NCBI RefSeq assembly: GCF_018863415.1
Contig: NZ_JAHKSN010000012.1
Span: forward strand, 61,691-125,690
DNA: 64,000 nucleotides
Source of the DNA: Deinococcus aestuarii
Lineage (GTDB): Bacteria; Deinococcota; Deinococci; Deinococcales; Deinococcaceae
Direction of reading: 5' to 3'
The translations under genes and the position numbers were made by a program. Below the pieces are notes generated by a model that was not told the origin of the DNA, did not search any database, and was given only the letters and a program-made list of their open reading frames with translations. Below, piece after piece: positions 1-11,775 of the stretch; the first letter of the stretch is position 1, and each line of letters begins with the position of its first letter.

Positions 1-608
1 AAGGGCGCGTCCGTCTCCACGAGCAGGCGGTCGAGCGGCACGAGGCGGGCGGCCTCCTGAATCTCCCGCGCGGTCTTGTAGGTGGTGTTCCCCGCGAAGC
101 CGAAGAAGGCGCAGCGCTCCAGCCCGCACGCCAGCAGCCCCGGATGCCCGCTGAAGCAGTGGAGGATGACGGGTTGATCCGGCCAGCCCGAAAGCACGTC
201 GATCACGCCGCGCTGGGCCCGGTCCTCCCCGGCCCTGTCCCGCACGTGGATGACGAGGGGCCTCCCCGTCCGCCGCGCGAGGTCGAGCTGCCACTCGAAG
301 GCCGCGAGCTGCGCCGCCCGTTTCGTATCGTCCCAATAGTCGTCTAGCCCGCTCTCCCCGATCCCGACGACGCGGGGGTGAAGGGCGAGACGCTCGATCT
401 CGGCGCGGGTTTCCGGGCCGTCCTCCTCCGTACTGGTGGGGTGCAGGCCCACGGTGGCCCACACGTCCCCGTACCGCTCGGCGAGGGCCACGGCGTTGCG
501 GGCGTGCTCGGGGCTGGCGCCGATGCAGACCATCCCCGTCAGGCCGAACTCATTCCGCGCGGAGGCCGGGTCGTCCAGGAAGTCGAGGTGGCAGTGGGTG
601 TCGATCAT
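1..608 (-). CDS. tatD: TatD family metal-dependent hydrolase (3' end off the window)
   Basis: The protein opens [10 protein letters not shown], the metal-binding HxH motif of TatD-type DNases, followed by a TIM-barrel-like run ([19 protein letters not shown]). TatD enzymes are cytoplasmic 3'-5' exonucleases or related hydrolases linked to nucleic acid processing. About 202 codons are present; the C-terminal quarter lies beyond position 1. The ATG at 608-606 is supported by a TACCCT element (616-621 on the plus strand) seven bases upstream, the leaderless pattern of this window. The assignment to the TatD family is sure; exact substrate is unknown. Confidence 0.9.
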   Translation of the reverse strand, partial: MIDTHCHLDFLDDPASARNEFGLTGMVCIGASPEHARNAVALAERYGDVWATVGLHPTSTEEDGPETRAEIERLALHPRVVGIGESGLDDYWDDTKRAAQLAAFEWQLDLARRTGRPLVIHVRDRAGEDRAQRGVIDVLSGWPDQPVILHCFSGHPGLLACGLERCAFFGFAGNTTYKTAREIQEAARLVPLDRLLVETDAP

Positions 609-615
609 GGGGGAG

Positions 616-621
616 AGGGTA
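616..621 (-). promoter_or_regulatory. Leaderless -10 element for tatD
   Basis: On the minus strand this reads TACCCT and lies seven bases before the ATG of tatD, so transcription would begin at or next to the start codon. There is no Shine-Dalgarno sequence between them. Confidence 0.5.
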
Positions 622-760
622 GAGGGAACGGGGCTCCCGGAGTGTGGACCGGGGCGAGGGGAGGCGCCCGCCGACCCGCGTATGGGGCTCCCCCCCGCCC
701 ACCCCCGCCGCTCCTCACACCTGTCAGCCCGTGCCCATCTCTCTCACCGCCCCCCCGCGC

Positions 761-766
761 TAGATT
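761..766 (+). promoter_or_regulatory. Leaderless -10 element for the LptC-like gene
   Basis: TAGATT is followed by six bases and the GTG at 773. The spacing matches the other leaderless starts here and decides in favour of that GTG. Confidence 0.55.
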
Positions 767-772
767 GCCCGC

Positions 773-1390
773 GTGCTGAAAGCGGGGCTGTACGTACTTG
801 TCGCTCTCGGGGTGTTCGCGCTGGTGTTCGCGTTCCTGCCCTCCGGGAATGCGGGTGGGGCACAGACGGGGGCGCGGCTTCAGGGCGTCTCCCTGTCCCT
901 CTACCCGGTGCGCGACGCGGACGCCGTGTGGAGGTTCCGGGCCTCGGAGGTCACGAGCGATCCCCTGGAAGGAGAAACGCACCTTGCGGGACTCTCGGAC
1001 GGCGGGCGCTGGCTGCGCGGGCGCGGCCCCGACGGCAGACCGACGGGTAAGGTCGTGCTCGACGCGACGCTCGCCGCGCCTGACCTCACCATCGATGCCC
1101 AGGACAACATGCTGACCCGTCAGGCAAAAATCACCCTGGTGCAGCAGTGTGCCAACATCGACCTCAGGGGCACCCCGGCACAGCCCGTCCGGGTCGAGCA
1201 GGGCTCGGGGTTCAGCGCCCCCGTGGCGCGGGTGGACTCGCCCTCGCTGACGGGCCGCGTGACCCGGCTGCGCATGAGCTTCGACTTTCAGGTCGAGGAC
1301 AGCGGCGAGGACTCCACCCTCGGCTGGGACCCTGGCGCCACCGAGACCTGCGAGAACGGGAAGCGCGTGCCGCTGAGCCCGGCTTCCTGA
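773..1390 (+). CDS. LptC-like membrane-anchored periplasmic protein
   Basis: This 205-residue protein has one N-terminal membrane anchor (residues about 4-24) and then a beta-rich periplasmic body without obvious catalytic residues. It precedes two OstA/LptA-like genes, and LptC-LptA-type beta-jellyroll proteins form the periplasmic bridge of lipid export in Gram-negative bacteria. Deinococcus lacks classical LPS, so the cargo would be another envelope lipid; this is inference. The start is GTG 773 behind a leaderless TAGATT. Two cysteines near residues 122 and 192 (QQCAN, ETCEN) could form a disulphide. Assignment rests on topology and neighbours more than on sequence identity. Confidence 0.6.
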   Translation: MLKAGLYVLVALGVFALVFAFLPSGNAGGAQTGARLQGVSLSLYPVRDADAVWRFRASEVTSDPLEGETHLAGLSDGGRWLRGRGPDGRPTGKVVLDATLAAPDLTIDAQDNMLTRQAKITLVQQCANIDLRGTPAQPVRVEQGSGFSAPVARVDSPSLTGRVTRLRMSFDFQVEDSGEDSTLGWDPGATETCENGKRVPLSPAS

Positions 1391-1434
1391 CCCGGAAGGT
1401 CCGGAACGAACACCGTCCAGACAGGAGAACTCCC

Positions 1435-2322
<888 letters not shown>

Positions 2323-2332
2323 GGCGGGTGGC

Positions 2333-3391
<1,059 letters not shown>

Positions 3392-3423
3392 GCCGGGGGT
3401 TTTTGCATATCCGGTCTCCCTGG

Positions 3424-4638
3424 TCAATCGGCGGGCTGGGCGCCGTGGAGCGTGCGCCGCGTGACGACCGCCCCCTCCAGCCGCAGGTACAGGAGCGCGG
3501 CGAGGAAGGCCAGCCCGGCCACCACGCTCCACAGCGCGGCGTTCCCGAAGCGGGCGAGCAGGAAACCGCCCAGCAGCGGGGAGAGCAGGGCGCCCAGCCC
3601 GGTCATGCTGCCGACGAGGCCGATGTACGTGCCGCGCACCTCCGGACGGCCCAGCTCCGCGACGATGCTCTTGCCGATGGAGTAGCTGACGATCTCCCCG
3701 AGCGTCCACACGGCCACCGCCAGCACGTGCGCGGCGAGGGTGTGCGCGAAGGCGTGGCCCAGAAAGCCCAGCCCCAGCAGCGCCGCCCCCACCGCCTGCC
3801 AGCGGGGGTGGTTGCCCTGCGAGATCGCGTGCCCCAGCGGCAGCCCCAGCCCCACGACGAGCAGGCCGTTCACCGAGAGCACCTGCCCGTACTGCGCCGC
3901 CGTGAAACCTTGCTCGGCGAAGACGAGGGCCAGCAGCTTGTAACTCTGGTAGGTCAGCGCGAACAGCAGCGAGGCCAGGCAAAAGGACCAGAGCAGCCGG
4001 TCGCGCGGAAGCCAGGCCGTTCTGGGCGCGTCGGCCCTCCTGGGGGAGGCGCCCCCGCCCCGCGCCCCGAGAACCGCGAGCAAGGCGGCGTAGGCGGCCA
4101 TCGTCGCGGCGTCGAGGAAGAACAGCAGCCGGAAGGAGGAGCCCGAGAGCCAGCCACCGAGCGCGGGCGCGACCGAGACGCCGACGTTGATCGCCCAGTA
4201 CAGCAGGTTGTACGCGCGGGTGCGCTGGGCCCCCGTGGTGAGTGCGGCGACGGCGCTGCTCGCGGCGGGTTTGTACATGCCCGTCAGCAGCGAAAAGGCC
4301 AGCACGCCGAGCACCACCGCCCCGAAGCTGGAGGCGAAGGCCAGCGCGACGAGCATGACGGCCCCGCCCCCCAGCGCCAGGATCATGGTCGCGGTGGGGC
4401 CCAGCCGGTCGCTGAGGCGGCCCCCGAACGCCTCCGCCCCGAAGCGGCCCACCCCCAGCACGCTCAGGACCACGCTGACCTGGGTGATCCCCAGCCCGCG
4501 CTCGGAGGCGAGGTAGAAGCCCAGGAGCGGCACCACGAACTCGCCGAGGCGGTTGATCAGCGTGCCGACCCACAGCACCCAGAAGGGCCGGGGGTAGGCC
4601 CGGTACACGCCCCGGAGGGAAGCGGCAAGAGAGGGCAT
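3424..4638 (-). CDS. MFS transporter
   Basis: A 404-residue, very hydrophobic protein with about twelve predicted membrane spans. The loop between spans 2 and 3 carries [11 protein letters not shown], a form of the MFS motif A (GxxxDRxGRR), and the protein continues with paired bundles around a central soluble linker (residues 190-215, PRRADAPRT). It resembles the drug/sugar exporter branch; no substrate is indicated. It is single, leaderless (TACACT on the minus strand at 4646-4651, seven bases before the ATG) and divergent from the small membrane protein at 4727. Confidence 0.85.
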   Translation of the reverse strand: MPSLAASLRGVYRAYPRPFWVLWVGTLINRLGEFVVPLLGFYLASERGLGITQVSVVLSVLGVGRFGAEAFGGRLSDRLGPTATMILALGGGAVMLVALAFASSFGAVVLGVLAFSLLTGMYKPAASSAVAALTTGAQRTRAYNLLYWAINVGVSVAPALGGWLSGSSFRLLFFLDAATMAAYAALLAVLGARGGGASPRRADAPRTAWLPRDRLLWSFCLASLLFALTYQSYKLLALVFAEQGFTAAQYGQVLSVNGLLVVGLGLPLGHAISQGNHPRWQAVGAALLGLGFLGHAFAHTLAAHVLAVAVWTLGEIVSYSIGKSIVAELGRPEVRGTYIGLVGSMTGLGALLSPLLGGFLLARFGNAALWSVVAGLAFLAALLYLRLEGAVVTRRTLHGAQPAD

Positions 4639-4726
4639 CCGTCCCAGTGTAGGAAGGTGGACGGCAGCCGACCGGGTACTCCCTTGGTACGACGACCGTT
4701 TGAGTCCTGGCCCCTACCGTCGAGGC

Positions 4727-5227
4727 GTGACCTTCGTCTTGCTCGCTTCGCTCGGCCTTGGCCTCGGGGGCTTCGGCCTGGGCTGGCTGGTGAGCCTGAG
4801 CGCACGGCGGACTGGACGACGCGCGTGGGTCCTCCCCGTGCTGTTGACGCTGGGCGTGTTCTTCCTGCCCGCCGTGTTCATCCTCGATTGGGCGGTGTAC
4901 GTCTTGCACAGCGTCCCACCCAGCCAGGCGTCGGCCCATGCCCTCGCCCGGCGGTTCGCCGTGTGGAGCGTGCTGGCGCTCGTGACGGCCCTCGTCTGGT
5001 CCTTGATGGCCGCCGTCCAGCGTCCCCTCCTGGCACTCCTCGGCCCACCCGCCCTGTTCGTGACGGAGTATGTCCTCATCCTGCCCCTGGTCGGCCGGGT
5101 GCGGGACCTGTGGGAGATCATCGAGATCGAGAACGTGCCCGTGGTCTGGTTCTTCGTCTTCAGCGGCGCGGCGACGGCGGCGCTCGCAGGATACGCCCTC
5201 GGACCCACACGGAGCCGAGGGCGGTGA
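4727..5227 (+). CDS. Small multi-spanning membrane protein, unknown
   Basis: The 166-residue product has about five hydrophobic segments (residues 2-25, 36-58, 78-100, 104-122 and 138-160) joined by short charged loops, including an acidic stretch EIIEIEN. I recognise no family. GTG 4727 is preferred over an upstream TTG at 4700 because TACCGT (4715-4720) lies six bases before it, the leaderless signal of this genome. It faces an aldo/keto reductase gene 20 bases downstream on the other strand. Confidence 0.6.
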   Translation: MTFVLLASLGLGLGGFGLGWLVSLSARRTGRRAWVLPVLLTLGVFFLPAVFILDWAVYVLHSVPPSQASAHALARRFAVWSVLALVTALVWSLMAAVQRPLLALLGPPALFVTEYVLILPLVGRVRDLWEIIEIENVPVVWFFVFSGAATAALAGYALGPTRSRGR

Positions 5228-5247
5228 GGGGGATCAACCTCTTCCTG

Positions 5248-6171
5248 TTACGGCAACACGTTCCCCGCCGCCCGGTAGATCGCGTACCACTCCTCGCGGC
5301 TGAGGTGGACCTCGCTCGCCCGGCAGCAGTCGCGCAGCCGTTCCAGGTTCATCGTGCCCGTGACGGGCTGCATCCGGGCCGGGTGCCGCAGCAGCCACGC
5401 GATGGCAACCGTCGTGTTGCTGACCCCGTGACCCGCCGCCACCTCGTTGATCTGCGCGTTCAATTCGGGAAACTTCGGGTTGTCGAGGAACACGCCCTCG
5501 AAAAAGCCGTACTGGAAGGGTGACCAGGGCTGGACCGTGATGTCGTGCAGGCGGCAGTAGTCGAGGATGTACCCGTCGCGGTTCACCGCCGCGTCGTTTT
5601 CCATGTTCACGTTGACGCCGCTGGAGATCATCGTGGCGTTCGTGATGCTGAGCTGAAGCTGGTTGGCGACGAGGGGCTGCCGCACGTCCCGCTTCAGGAG
5701 GTCGATCTGCCGGGGGTGCTGGTTCGACACGCCGAAGTGCCGCACCTTGCCCTCGCGCTCAAGCTGGTCGAAGGCCTCCGCGACCTCCCCCGGCTCCACG
5801 AGCGCGTCCGGGCGGTGCAGCAGCAGCACGTCGAGGTAGTCGGTCCTCAGCCGCCGCAGGATGCCGTCCACGGAGGCCAGGATGTGCTCTTTCGAGAAGT
5901 CGAACGTCCCCCTGTCCTGCCGGATGCCGCACTTCGATTGCAGGATGATCCGCTCGCGCACGCTGGGGCTCATGCCGATGGCGTCCGCGAAGATTTCCTC
6001 GCAGCGGCCCTGTCCGTAGATGTCGGCGTGGTCGAAGAAGGTGGCGCCCTCGTCCAGGGCGGTCCGGACGAAGCGTTCCGCCTGCTCCTTGTCGAGCGAG
6101 TTGATGCGCATACAGCCGACCGCGACCACCGGCACGTCGAGGTCGCTCCTTCCCAGTTTGATCGTTCTCAT
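5248..6171 (-). CDS. Aldo/keto reductase
   Basis: A 307-residue TIM-barrel oxidoreductase. The AKR tetrad is visible as D and Y in [10 protein letters not shown] in LQSKCGIR and H in LLHRPDAL; the C-terminal NADPH site includes [11 protein letters not shown]. It resembles the YdhF/YcsN branch, which reduces small carbonyls with NADPH. The ATG at 6171 is chosen because AGAAGGAGA sits just upstream; a longer frame to 6219 has no such site. It is a single gene, upstream of and codirectional with lactate dehydrogenase but separated from it by 88 bases. Confidence 0.85.
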   Translation of the reverse strand: MRTIKLGRSDLDVPVVAVGCMRINSLDKEQAERFVRTALDEGATFFDHADIYGQGRCEEIFADAIGMSPSVRERIILQSKCGIRQDRGTFDFSKEHILASVDGILRRLRTDYLDVLLLHRPDALVEPGEVAEAFDQLEREGKVRHFGVSNQHPRQIDLLKRDVRQPLVANQLQLSITNATMISSGVNVNMENDAAVNRDGYILDYCRLHDITVQPWSPFQYGFFEGVFLDNPKFPELNAQINEVAAGHGVSNTTVAIAWLLRHPARMQPVTGTMNLERLRDCCRASEVHLSREEWYAIYRAAGNVLP

Positions 6172-6259
6172 CACGGGTCTCCTTCTGAACGGGTGGGTCG
6201 AGGGAAAATTCGTCAGCACAACGGGTGGCGCTGACGTGCAAGCCGGGAGGAGGGCGCCC

Positions 6260-7171
6260 TCAGCCCAGCCGCTCTCCCATCTCCCGCAGCACGGCCGCGC
6301 TCGCCTCCAGGGCCTGCTGCTCCCCTGGGGGGAGGGGCGGGATCAGGGTGTCTTCCACCCCGCGCGCGCCCACGATGCGCGGCACGCTCAGGCTCACGCC
6401 GAAGGACGCGGTGGGCGCGCTGACGGTGAGGATGGAGCGGCGGTCGCCCAGGATCGCCTCGCAGATGCGGGCGAGGGCCGCGCCGATGCCGTAGTAGGTC
6501 GCGCGCTTGCCCTCGATGATCTCGGCGGCGGCGTCGCGCGTGCCCGCGTCGATCCCCTCCCGCACCTCCGGGGTCCACTCCAGCCCGCGCGCCCCCATGA
6601 AGTCCTCGACGGGGAGGCCCGCGACGCTGGCGGTACTCCAGGCCAGGACCTCGCTGTCGCCGTGCTCGCCGAGGACGTAGCCGTGGACGTGGGTGGGGTC
6701 CACCCCGGCGTGCTGCGCGATCAGGTGCCGGAAGCGCGCCGAGTCGAGCACCGTGCCCGAACCCAGCACGGCGTGCCCCGGCGCGAGGCGGGTGGCGAGG
6801 TCGGTCAGGAGGTCCACCGGGTTGGTGGCGACGAGCAGCACCGCCTCCGGCGCGTGTTCGGCGACCTGCGGGATCACCTCGCGGAAGATCGCGGCGTTCT
6901 TGCCCAGAAGGTCGAGGCGGCTCTCGCCCGGCTGCTGGTTGGCCCCGGCGGCGATCACGACGACCCGGCAGCCCTCCAGGGCCTCATACCCGCCGCTCGT
7001 GACGCGGGTGCCGTGGCTGACGGGCGCGGCGTGGGCGATGTCCTGGGCCTCGGCCTGGGCGCGTTTCTCGTCCTTGTCCACGAGCACGAGGTCGCTGCAC
7101 GAGCCGCGCAGGGTGAGGGCATAGGCGGCGGTGGCCCCGACGAGCCCCGCGCCCACCACGCCGACCTTCAC
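6260..7171 (-). CDS. ldh: L-lactate dehydrogenase
   Basis: This 303-residue protein is a complete L-lactate dehydrogenase: NAD-binding [12 protein letters not shown] at the N-terminus, [13 protein letters not shown] with the substrate-binding arginine, ATNPVD, and GEHGDSE with the catalytic His. It interconverts pyruvate and L-lactate with NADH. The length matches the deinococcal enzyme. GTG 7171 overlaps the stop of the universal stress protein gene by four bases, so the two are translationally coupled; a longer frame upstream is only that gene in another frame. Malate dehydrogenase is a possible alternative, but the loop sequence QQPGESR favours lactate. Confidence 0.9.
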   Translation of the reverse strand: MKVGVVGAGLVGATAAYALTLRGSCSDLVLVDKDEKRAQAEAQDIAHAAPVSHGTRVTSGGYEALEGCRVVVIAAGANQQPGESRLDLLGKNAAIFREVIPQVAEHAPEAVLLVATNPVDLLTDLATRLAPGHAVLGSGTVLDSARFRHLIAQHAGVDPTHVHGYVLGEHGDSEVLAWSTASVAGLPVEDFMGARGLEWTPEVREGIDAGTRDAAAEIIEGKRATYYGIGAALARICEAILGDRRSILTVSAPTASFGVSLSVPRIVGARGVEDTLIPPLPPGEQQALEASAAVLREMGERLG

Positions 7172-7701
7172 TCGCGGCCTTCCGGCAGGCGCACGGTGAG
7201 GACCGGGACCGGGCTGCGGGCCACGACCTTCTCGGCCGTGCTGCCCACCAGGAAGTGTTCGAGGGCCCCGCGCGCGTGGGTGCCCACCACGATCAGGTCG
7301 GCCCCCCACTCCCGCGCGGCCTCCAGCAGCCCGGTCACCGGGTCGCCCACGAGCTGCGCGGTGTCCTCGCCGCCCCGCAGCATCCGCGCGAGGCGCCCCG
7401 CGTCGGTGTCCTCCAGCGTGTGCAGCAGGCCGGGGTCGGGCAGCGCCGGGGTCAGGCCGCCCCCCAGGTCGGGCGTCGCCGTGACCCGCGCGTCGGTTAC
7501 GTGCGCCAGCCGGAGCTGCGCTCCCGGAAACCGCGCCCGCGCCACCTCCAGCGCGTGCTGCGAGGCGCGCGAGAAGTCGATCCCGACCAGGATGCGGCCG
7601 AAGGAGGAGGAGGAGGAGGAGGAGGTGTCCGGCGCCGCCTGCGTCTCCGTTCCCGTCTCCTCCGTTCCCGATCCTGCCGTGAAAATCAGGCGTTCTGTCA
7701 T
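7168..7701 (-). CDS. Universal stress protein (UspA family)
   Basis: The 177-residue protein has an N-terminal tail (residues 1-34) ending in seven serines and then one Usp domain, from RILVGIDFS to the nucleotide-binding signature [21 protein letters not shown]. Usp domains of this GxxG-9-GS type bind ATP. The serine run is encoded by eight consecutive AGG/CCT triplets (7602-7625), a microsatellite that could vary in length without frameshift. The ATG at 7701 has TACGGT six bases upstream, so the mRNA is probably leaderless; the downstream ldh overlaps by four bases. Confidence 0.88.
   Translation of the reverse strand: MTERLIFTAGSGTEETGTETQAAPDTSSSSSSSFGRILVGIDFSRASQHALEVARARFPGAQLRLAHVTDARVTATPDLGGGLTPALPDPGLLHTLEDTDAGRLARMLRGGEDTAQLVGDPVTGLLEAAREWGADLIVVGTHARGALEHFLVGSTAEKVVARSPVPVLTVRLPEGRE
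7602..7625. repeat. AGG trinucleotide microsatellite, eight units
   Basis: Eight perfect AGG triplets on the plus strand encode most of a seven-serine run in the universal stress protein on the minus strand. Length changes in whole triplets would alter only the linker between the N-terminal tail and the Usp domain. Confidence 0.9.
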
Positions 7702-7707
7702 GTCCCG

Positions 7708-7713
7708 ACCGTA
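7708..7713 (-). promoter_or_regulatory. Leaderless -10 element for usp-ldh
   Basis: Reads TACGGT on the minus strand, six bases before the ATG of the universal stress protein gene. Confidence 0.5.
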
Positions 7714-7769
7714 CACCCTCCCCGCCTCCTCCGCCGGTTCCTGAAGACCGGGTAAAGGCCAGCCGCCCC

Positions 7770-7775
7770 TAGACT
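7770..7775 (+). promoter_or_regulatory. Leaderless -10 element for the beta-CASP nuclease gene
   Basis: TAGACT lies five bases before ATG 7781. It is back to back with the usp promoter, giving a 79-base divergent intergenic region. Confidence 0.55.
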
Positions 7776-7780
7776 GCCCC

Positions 7781-9235
7781 ATGCACCTTCGGAGTCTGGG
7801 GGCGGCCCTGACCGTCACGGGGAGCGCGCACCTCCTGCACATGGGCGGCGAGCGGGTGCTGATCGACTGCGGCCTCTTTCAGGGCGAGGGGGCCCTCGAA
7901 GCCCGCAACCGCGAGGACTTCGGCTTCGACCCGCGTGACCTCGCGGCCGTGATGCTGACCCACGCGCACCTCGACCACGTGGGGCGCCTGCCCCTGCTCG
8001 TGCGCCGGGGCTACCGGGGGCCTGTGTACTGCACTCCGCCGACGGCGGCGCTCGCCGAGACCGTCTTGCTCGACGCCGCCCGCCTCCAGGTCGAGGCCTC
8101 CCGCCAGGAGGTGCGCCGCGCCCGCCGGGAGGGGGGGGAGCCGGGGGGAGAAGGGCCCCTCTACGACGAGGACGACGTTCACCGCGCGCTGGCCCTGCTG
8201 CGCCCCACCCTGCACTTCGGGCAAAGCGTCCAGATCGGCCCGCTGAGGGTGACGCCGCAGCGGGCCGGGCACATCCTGGGAAGCGCGTACCTGTTGATCG
8301 AGGCGGGGGGCGAGCGGCTGATCATGACGGGCGACCTCGGCCACCGGGGGGGCGGGCTGCAACCCGACTTCGCGCCGCCGCCCCCCGCCGACGCGGTGGT
8401 GATCGAGACGACCTACGCGGGGCACCTCCACCGCCCCCGGGCCGCGACCCTCGCCGAGTTCGCGGGGGCCCTGCGCCAGAGCGTCCGCGCGGGTGGCAAG
8501 ATCCTGATTCCCAGCTTCGCCATCGAGCGCACTCAGGTGATCCTCCACACCCTGCGCGGGCTGATGGAGTCCGGCGAGGTGCCCCGCGTCCCGGTCTTCC
8601 TCGACTCGCCGATGGCGGCCCGCGCCACCGGGGTCTACTTCCGCTTCGGCGACGAACTCACCCCACCCCTGCGTGAGGCCATCACACGGGGAGAGGACCC
8701 CTTCCGCCCCTCGACCCTGCACGTCGTCCTCACCGGGGACGAGTCGAGGCGGCTGAACCGCTACGACGGCCCGGCGATTATCCTGGCGGGCAACGGCATG
8801 ATGACGGGGGGCCGCGTCCAGCACCACCTCCGCCACCACCTCTGGAAGCCCGGCACCAGCCTCGTCGTCGTGAGCTACCAGCCCCCCGGCACCCTGGGGG
8901 GTCGCCTGGTGGCGGGGGCCCCCACCGTCCCCCTCCTCGGCGAGGAAGTGCCCGTGCGCGCCCGCCTCCACACCCTCGGCGGCTTCAGCGCCCACGCCGA
9001 CCGCGCCGATCTCCTCGCCTTCCTGGGTACCACCGGCACCCCCCGCGTCTGGCTCGTCCACGGCGAGCCCCACGTCATGGAGGCCTTCGTGCCCGTCCTC
9101 GCGGGCCACGGCCTGACCGGAAACCTGATGCCGGATGGCAAGGAGGTGGACCTCCTCGCCACCACCTTTCCGGGAGGCCGTCCCCCGGGTGTGAACACGG
9201 GCGGGGGAGCGGTGCGGGAGGGCGTGGGGGAGTAG
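7781..9235 (+). CDS. Beta-CASP metallo-beta-lactamase ribonuclease
   Basis: The 484-residue protein has the zinc-binding motif THAHLDHVG (residues 59-67), a third-motif histidine in [11 protein letters not shown], the aspartate of MTGDLG, and the beta-CASP insert with FLDSPMA and [12 protein letters not shown]. The final GGFSAHAD completes the metal site. This domain order is that of bacterial and archaeal CPSF/RNase J-like nucleases, which cut or trim RNA in the cytoplasm; it lacks the RNase J C-terminal domain. It is a single gene with a leaderless start. RNA maturation or decay is the likely job; the RNA target is unknown. Confidence 0.88.
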   Translation: MHLRSLGAALTVTGSAHLLHMGGERVLIDCGLFQGEGALEARNREDFGFDPRDLAAVMLTHAHLDHVGRLPLLVRRGYRGPVYCTPPTAALAETVLLDAARLQVEASRQEVRRARREGGEPGGEGPLYDEDDVHRALALLRPTLHFGQSVQIGPLRVTPQRAGHILGSAYLLIEAGGERLIMTGDLGHRGGGLQPDFAPPPPADAVVIETTYAGHLHRPRAATLAEFAGALRQSVRAGGKILIPSFAIERTQVILHTLRGLMESGEVPRVPVFLDSPMAARATGVYFRFGDELTPPLREAITRGEDPFRPSTLHVVLTGDESRRLNRYDGPAIILAGNGMMTGGRVQHHLRHHLWKPGTSLVVVSYQPPGTLGGRLVAGAPTVPLLGEEVPVRARLHTLGGFSAHADRADLLAFLGTTGTPRVWLVHGEPHVMEAFVPVLAGHGLTGNLMPDGKEVDLLATTFPGGRPPGVNTGGGAVREGVGE

Positions 9236-9273
9236 GGGAGAAGAAAAGTTGGACAGTTGAGGGCGCCGGTGGG

Positions 9274-9600
9274 GCGCTTGCGTTGACCCCCTCTGTCAGC
9301 GGCTCTCCGTGTCAGGGGGAGGGGGCGAGAGAGGGGCTTGGCGCTGGTCACACGCCCCCTCCCCCCGGCCCTCTGCTTCGCAGTTCTCCGGGTCACCCAC
9401 GAGGGGAGAGGGCGCAGGAGAAGCTGGAGCCCTCGCGCTGTTCACACCGTCCATCCAGATGCCCATGGCTGCCTGTAAGCGAACGCTCCTGGCCCACGAC
9501 CCCGCCCTGCTCGCGCGGCGAGACGGTGGGCCCGCCGATTGGAACGCGGCAAGATCACACCTTGCGCTCTGAACCGTCCGTCCACCCACGCAGTCCGTGC
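9274..9600. repeat. Dispersed intergenic repeat, copy 1
   Basis: This non-coding stretch shares two blocks with 57573-57820. The outer block begins GCGCTTGCGTTGACCCCCTC here and GCGGTTGCGTTACCCCCTC there. The inner block includes GCTCGCGCGGCGAGACGG and the inverted repeat GCAAGATCACACCTTGC. The middle part is longer here and contains purine-rich direct repeats. No ORF is shared, so it behaves like the small non-coding repeats known from Deinococcus genomes. Confidence 0.75.
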
Positions 9601-9646
9601 TCCTCCTGCCCACCACCCTCGCATTTCCCTCTACCCTGCAAAGGCC

Positions 9647-10606
9647 ATGCCCCCCACGTCCCCGCCCCCCCGCGTCCTCGTCATCGGCGGCGCGAACGTG
9701 GACATCAAGGCCCGCACCCTCGCCCCCGCCGTGCCCGGCACGAGCAACCCCGGCCGGACGACCCAGGCCCCCGGCGGCGTGGCCCGCAACGTGGCTGAGA
9801 ACCTCGCCCGGTTGGGGGTGAGCCCCACCCTGATCGCGGCGGTCGGACGCGACCTCCTCGGGGAAGCCCTGCTGCGCGAGACGGCGGCGGCGGGCGTGGA
9901 CGTGGGCGCCATCCTCCGCACGGACGGGCCGACCGGAACGTACACGGCGGTTCTCGACCACGGCGGCGAACTGCTGATCGCCGTGGCGGCGATGGACGCG
10001 ACGGACGCCCTCACCCCCGCCGTTCTCGACGCGCGCCGCGACCTCCTGCGTCACGCGGCCTGGGTCGTCGCCGACGGAAACCTCCGTGCCGAGACGCTGA
10101 CCCACCTGCTCGGGCTGGCCCACGGGGCGGCCGTTCCCGTCATCTTCGAGCCCGTCAGCGTGCCCAAGGCGGCGAGGCTGTCGGTGGCCCTCGCGGCGGG
10201 GCTGGCCCCCCACACCGTGACCCCCAACGTGGCGGAACTCGGCGCCCTGGTGGGCCGCCCGGTGCCCGACACGCCGGACGCCCTTCACGTGGCGGCGGCC
10301 GAGCTGCGCGGGCGGGGCGTCCACACCGTCTGGGTGCGGCGCGGCGGGCGGGGGAGCCTGCTCCTGACCCCCGGCGAAACGCACGCCCTCCCCGCCCTGC
10401 CCGCCCGCGTGGCCGACGTGACGGGCGCGGGAGACGCCATGCTCGCCGCCTTCCTCGCCGCCCGGCTCGCCGGGTCTTCTCCCGCCGCGGCCGCCCGCCA
10501 CGGGCACGCCGCGGCCGCCCTCACGGTCGAGAGCGACCAGACGGTCTCGCCCCTCCTGAGCCCGGCGGCCATCCGGGCGCGGCTGGGCTCCGCCGGCGGA
10601 CAATAG
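9647..10606 (+). CDS. psuK: PfkB-family kinase, probable pseudouridine kinase
   Basis: The 319-residue protein is a ribokinase/PfkB sugar kinase: VLVIGGANVDIKART at the N-terminus, GGVARNVAENLARLG (first PfkB signature), and DVTGAGDAMLAAFLAARL with the catalytic aspartate near the C-terminus. The next gene is pseudouridine-5'-phosphate glycosidase, so it very probably phosphorylates pseudouridine to PsiMP. The ATG at 9647 starts the fold; TACCCT lies nine bases upstream and an AAGG could serve as ribosome site. The upstream frame runs into the dispersed repeat and is not part of the gene. Confidence 0.88.
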   Translation: MPPTSPPPRVLVIGGANVDIKARTLAPAVPGTSNPGRTTQAPGGVARNVAENLARLGVSPTLIAAVGRDLLGEALLRETAAAGVDVGAILRTDGPTGTYTAVLDHGGELLIAVAAMDATDALTPAVLDARRDLLRHAAWVVADGNLRAETLTHLLGLAHGAAVPVIFEPVSVPKAARLSVALAAGLAPHTVTPNVAELGALVGRPVPDTPDALHVAAAELRGRGVHTVWVRRGGRGSLLLTPGETHALPALPARVADVTGAGDAMLAAFLAARLAGSSPAAAARHGHAAAALTVESDQTVSPLLSPAAIRARLGSAGGQ

Positions 10607-10640
10607 ACCAGCCCACGACCTCACCCAAGGAGTTTCACCC

Positions 10641-11588
10641 ATGTCCACCCCCCTCCCCATCCGCCCCGAAGTCGCCCGCCTGATGGACCTCCACCCCGAG
10701 GTCGCCGCCGCCCTCGCCTCCGGGGGTCCGGTCGTCGCGCTGGAGAGCACAATCATCAGCCACGGGATGCCCTTTCCGCAGAACGTCGAGATGGCGCGCG
10801 GCGTGGAGGCCGTGGTGCGCGAGCACGGCGCCACGCCCGCCACGGTCGCCGTGCTCGGCGGGCGCCTGAAGGTGGGCCTGACCCCGGGCGAGCTGCACCT
10901 CCTCGCCACCGACAAGGGCGTCCAGAAGATCAGCACCCGCGACCTGCCCGTGACGGTGGCGCTCGGCGGCCACGGGGCGACCACGGTCGCGTCCACCATG
11001 CGGATCGCCTCGCTGGCGGGCATCCGGGTCTTCGCCACGGGCGGCACGGGGGGCGTGCACCGGGGCGCGGGGCAGAGCATGGACGTCAGCGCCGACCTCA
11101 CCGAACTCGCCCGCACCGACGTGTGCGTGGTGAGCGCCGGGGTCAAGAGCATCCTCGACATCGGCCTGACGCTGGAGGTGCTGGAGACCCAGGGCGTGCC
11201 CGCGATCACGCTGGGATCGGAGGAATTCCCCGCCTTCTACTCCCGGTCGAGCGGCTTTCCCTCGCCGCTGACGGTTCAAACGGAGGCAGAGGCGGCCCGT
11301 GTGCTGCACGCCAAGTGGTCCCTGGGCCTGACGGGCGGCGTCCTCCTCGCCAACCCCATCCCGGGGGAGGCCGAGATTTCCGCCGCCGAGATCACCCCGC
11401 AGATCGAGCGGGCGCTGGCCGACATGGCCGCGCTCGGGCTGAGCGGCAAGGAGACGACGCCCTACCTGCTGGGCCGGATGGTGGAGATCACGGGCGGGCG
11501 CAGCCTGGAGGCGAACATCGCCCTCGTGCGCCACAACGCGGCGGTGGCCGCGAGGGTCGCGGTGGAGTACGCGCGCTTACCGGGCTGA
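10641..11588 (+). CDS. psuG: Pseudouridine-5'-phosphate glycosidase
   Basis: This 315-residue enzyme splits pseudouridine 5'-phosphate to uracil and ribose 5-phosphate. Family hallmarks are ALESTIISHGMPFPQN, the catalytic-lysine region DKGVQKISTRDL, RVFATGGTGGVHRG and the C-terminal NPIPGEAEI and ETTPYLLGR. AAGGAG precedes the ATG by ten bases. It follows psuK by 34 bases; the pair is a self-contained pseudouridine salvage operon, without a recognisable transporter beside it. Confidence 0.95.
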   Translation: MSTPLPIRPEVARLMDLHPEVAAALASGGPVVALESTIISHGMPFPQNVEMARGVEAVVREHGATPATVAVLGGRLKVGLTPGELHLLATDKGVQKISTRDLPVTVALGGHGATTVASTMRIASLAGIRVFATGGTGGVHRGAGQSMDVSADLTELARTDVCVVSAGVKSILDIGLTLEVLETQGVPAITLGSEEFPAFYSRSSGFPSPLTVQTEAEAARVLHAKWSLGLTGGVLLANPIPGEAEISAAEITPQIERALADMAALGLSGKETTPYLLGRMVEITGGRSLEANIALVRHNAAVAARVAVEYARLPG

Positions 11589-11775
11589 CCTCCGGCCGGG
11601 AGGAGCGCCTCGCTCTGGTCGGGTTGACGCGGGCGAGTCGATCTGGCGTTCCCCGACAGTCACCTCGGGGAGGAGGGTGGGCGGGTCCTCGCCGTTCGGC
11701 GCACGCTGGAGGCGGCGGGGTCGGGCAGGCGCTCTCCCGAACGCCTCGCCCCGAGGTGCGGGAAAGACAGGCCCG
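11589..11775. other. Intergenic region between convergent genes
   Basis: No gene is seen here. A perfect 10-bp inverted repeat, CACCTCGGGG near 11662 and CCCCGAGGTG near 11748, brackets the middle of the region and may form a long-range stem between psuG and the lyase gene, but there is no T tract. Confidence 0.35.

Noticed and set aside
9236..9640. Small ORFs within the dispersed repeat
   Set aside because: They are not shared by the second copy at 57.6-57.8 kb and have no ribosome site or leaderless signal.
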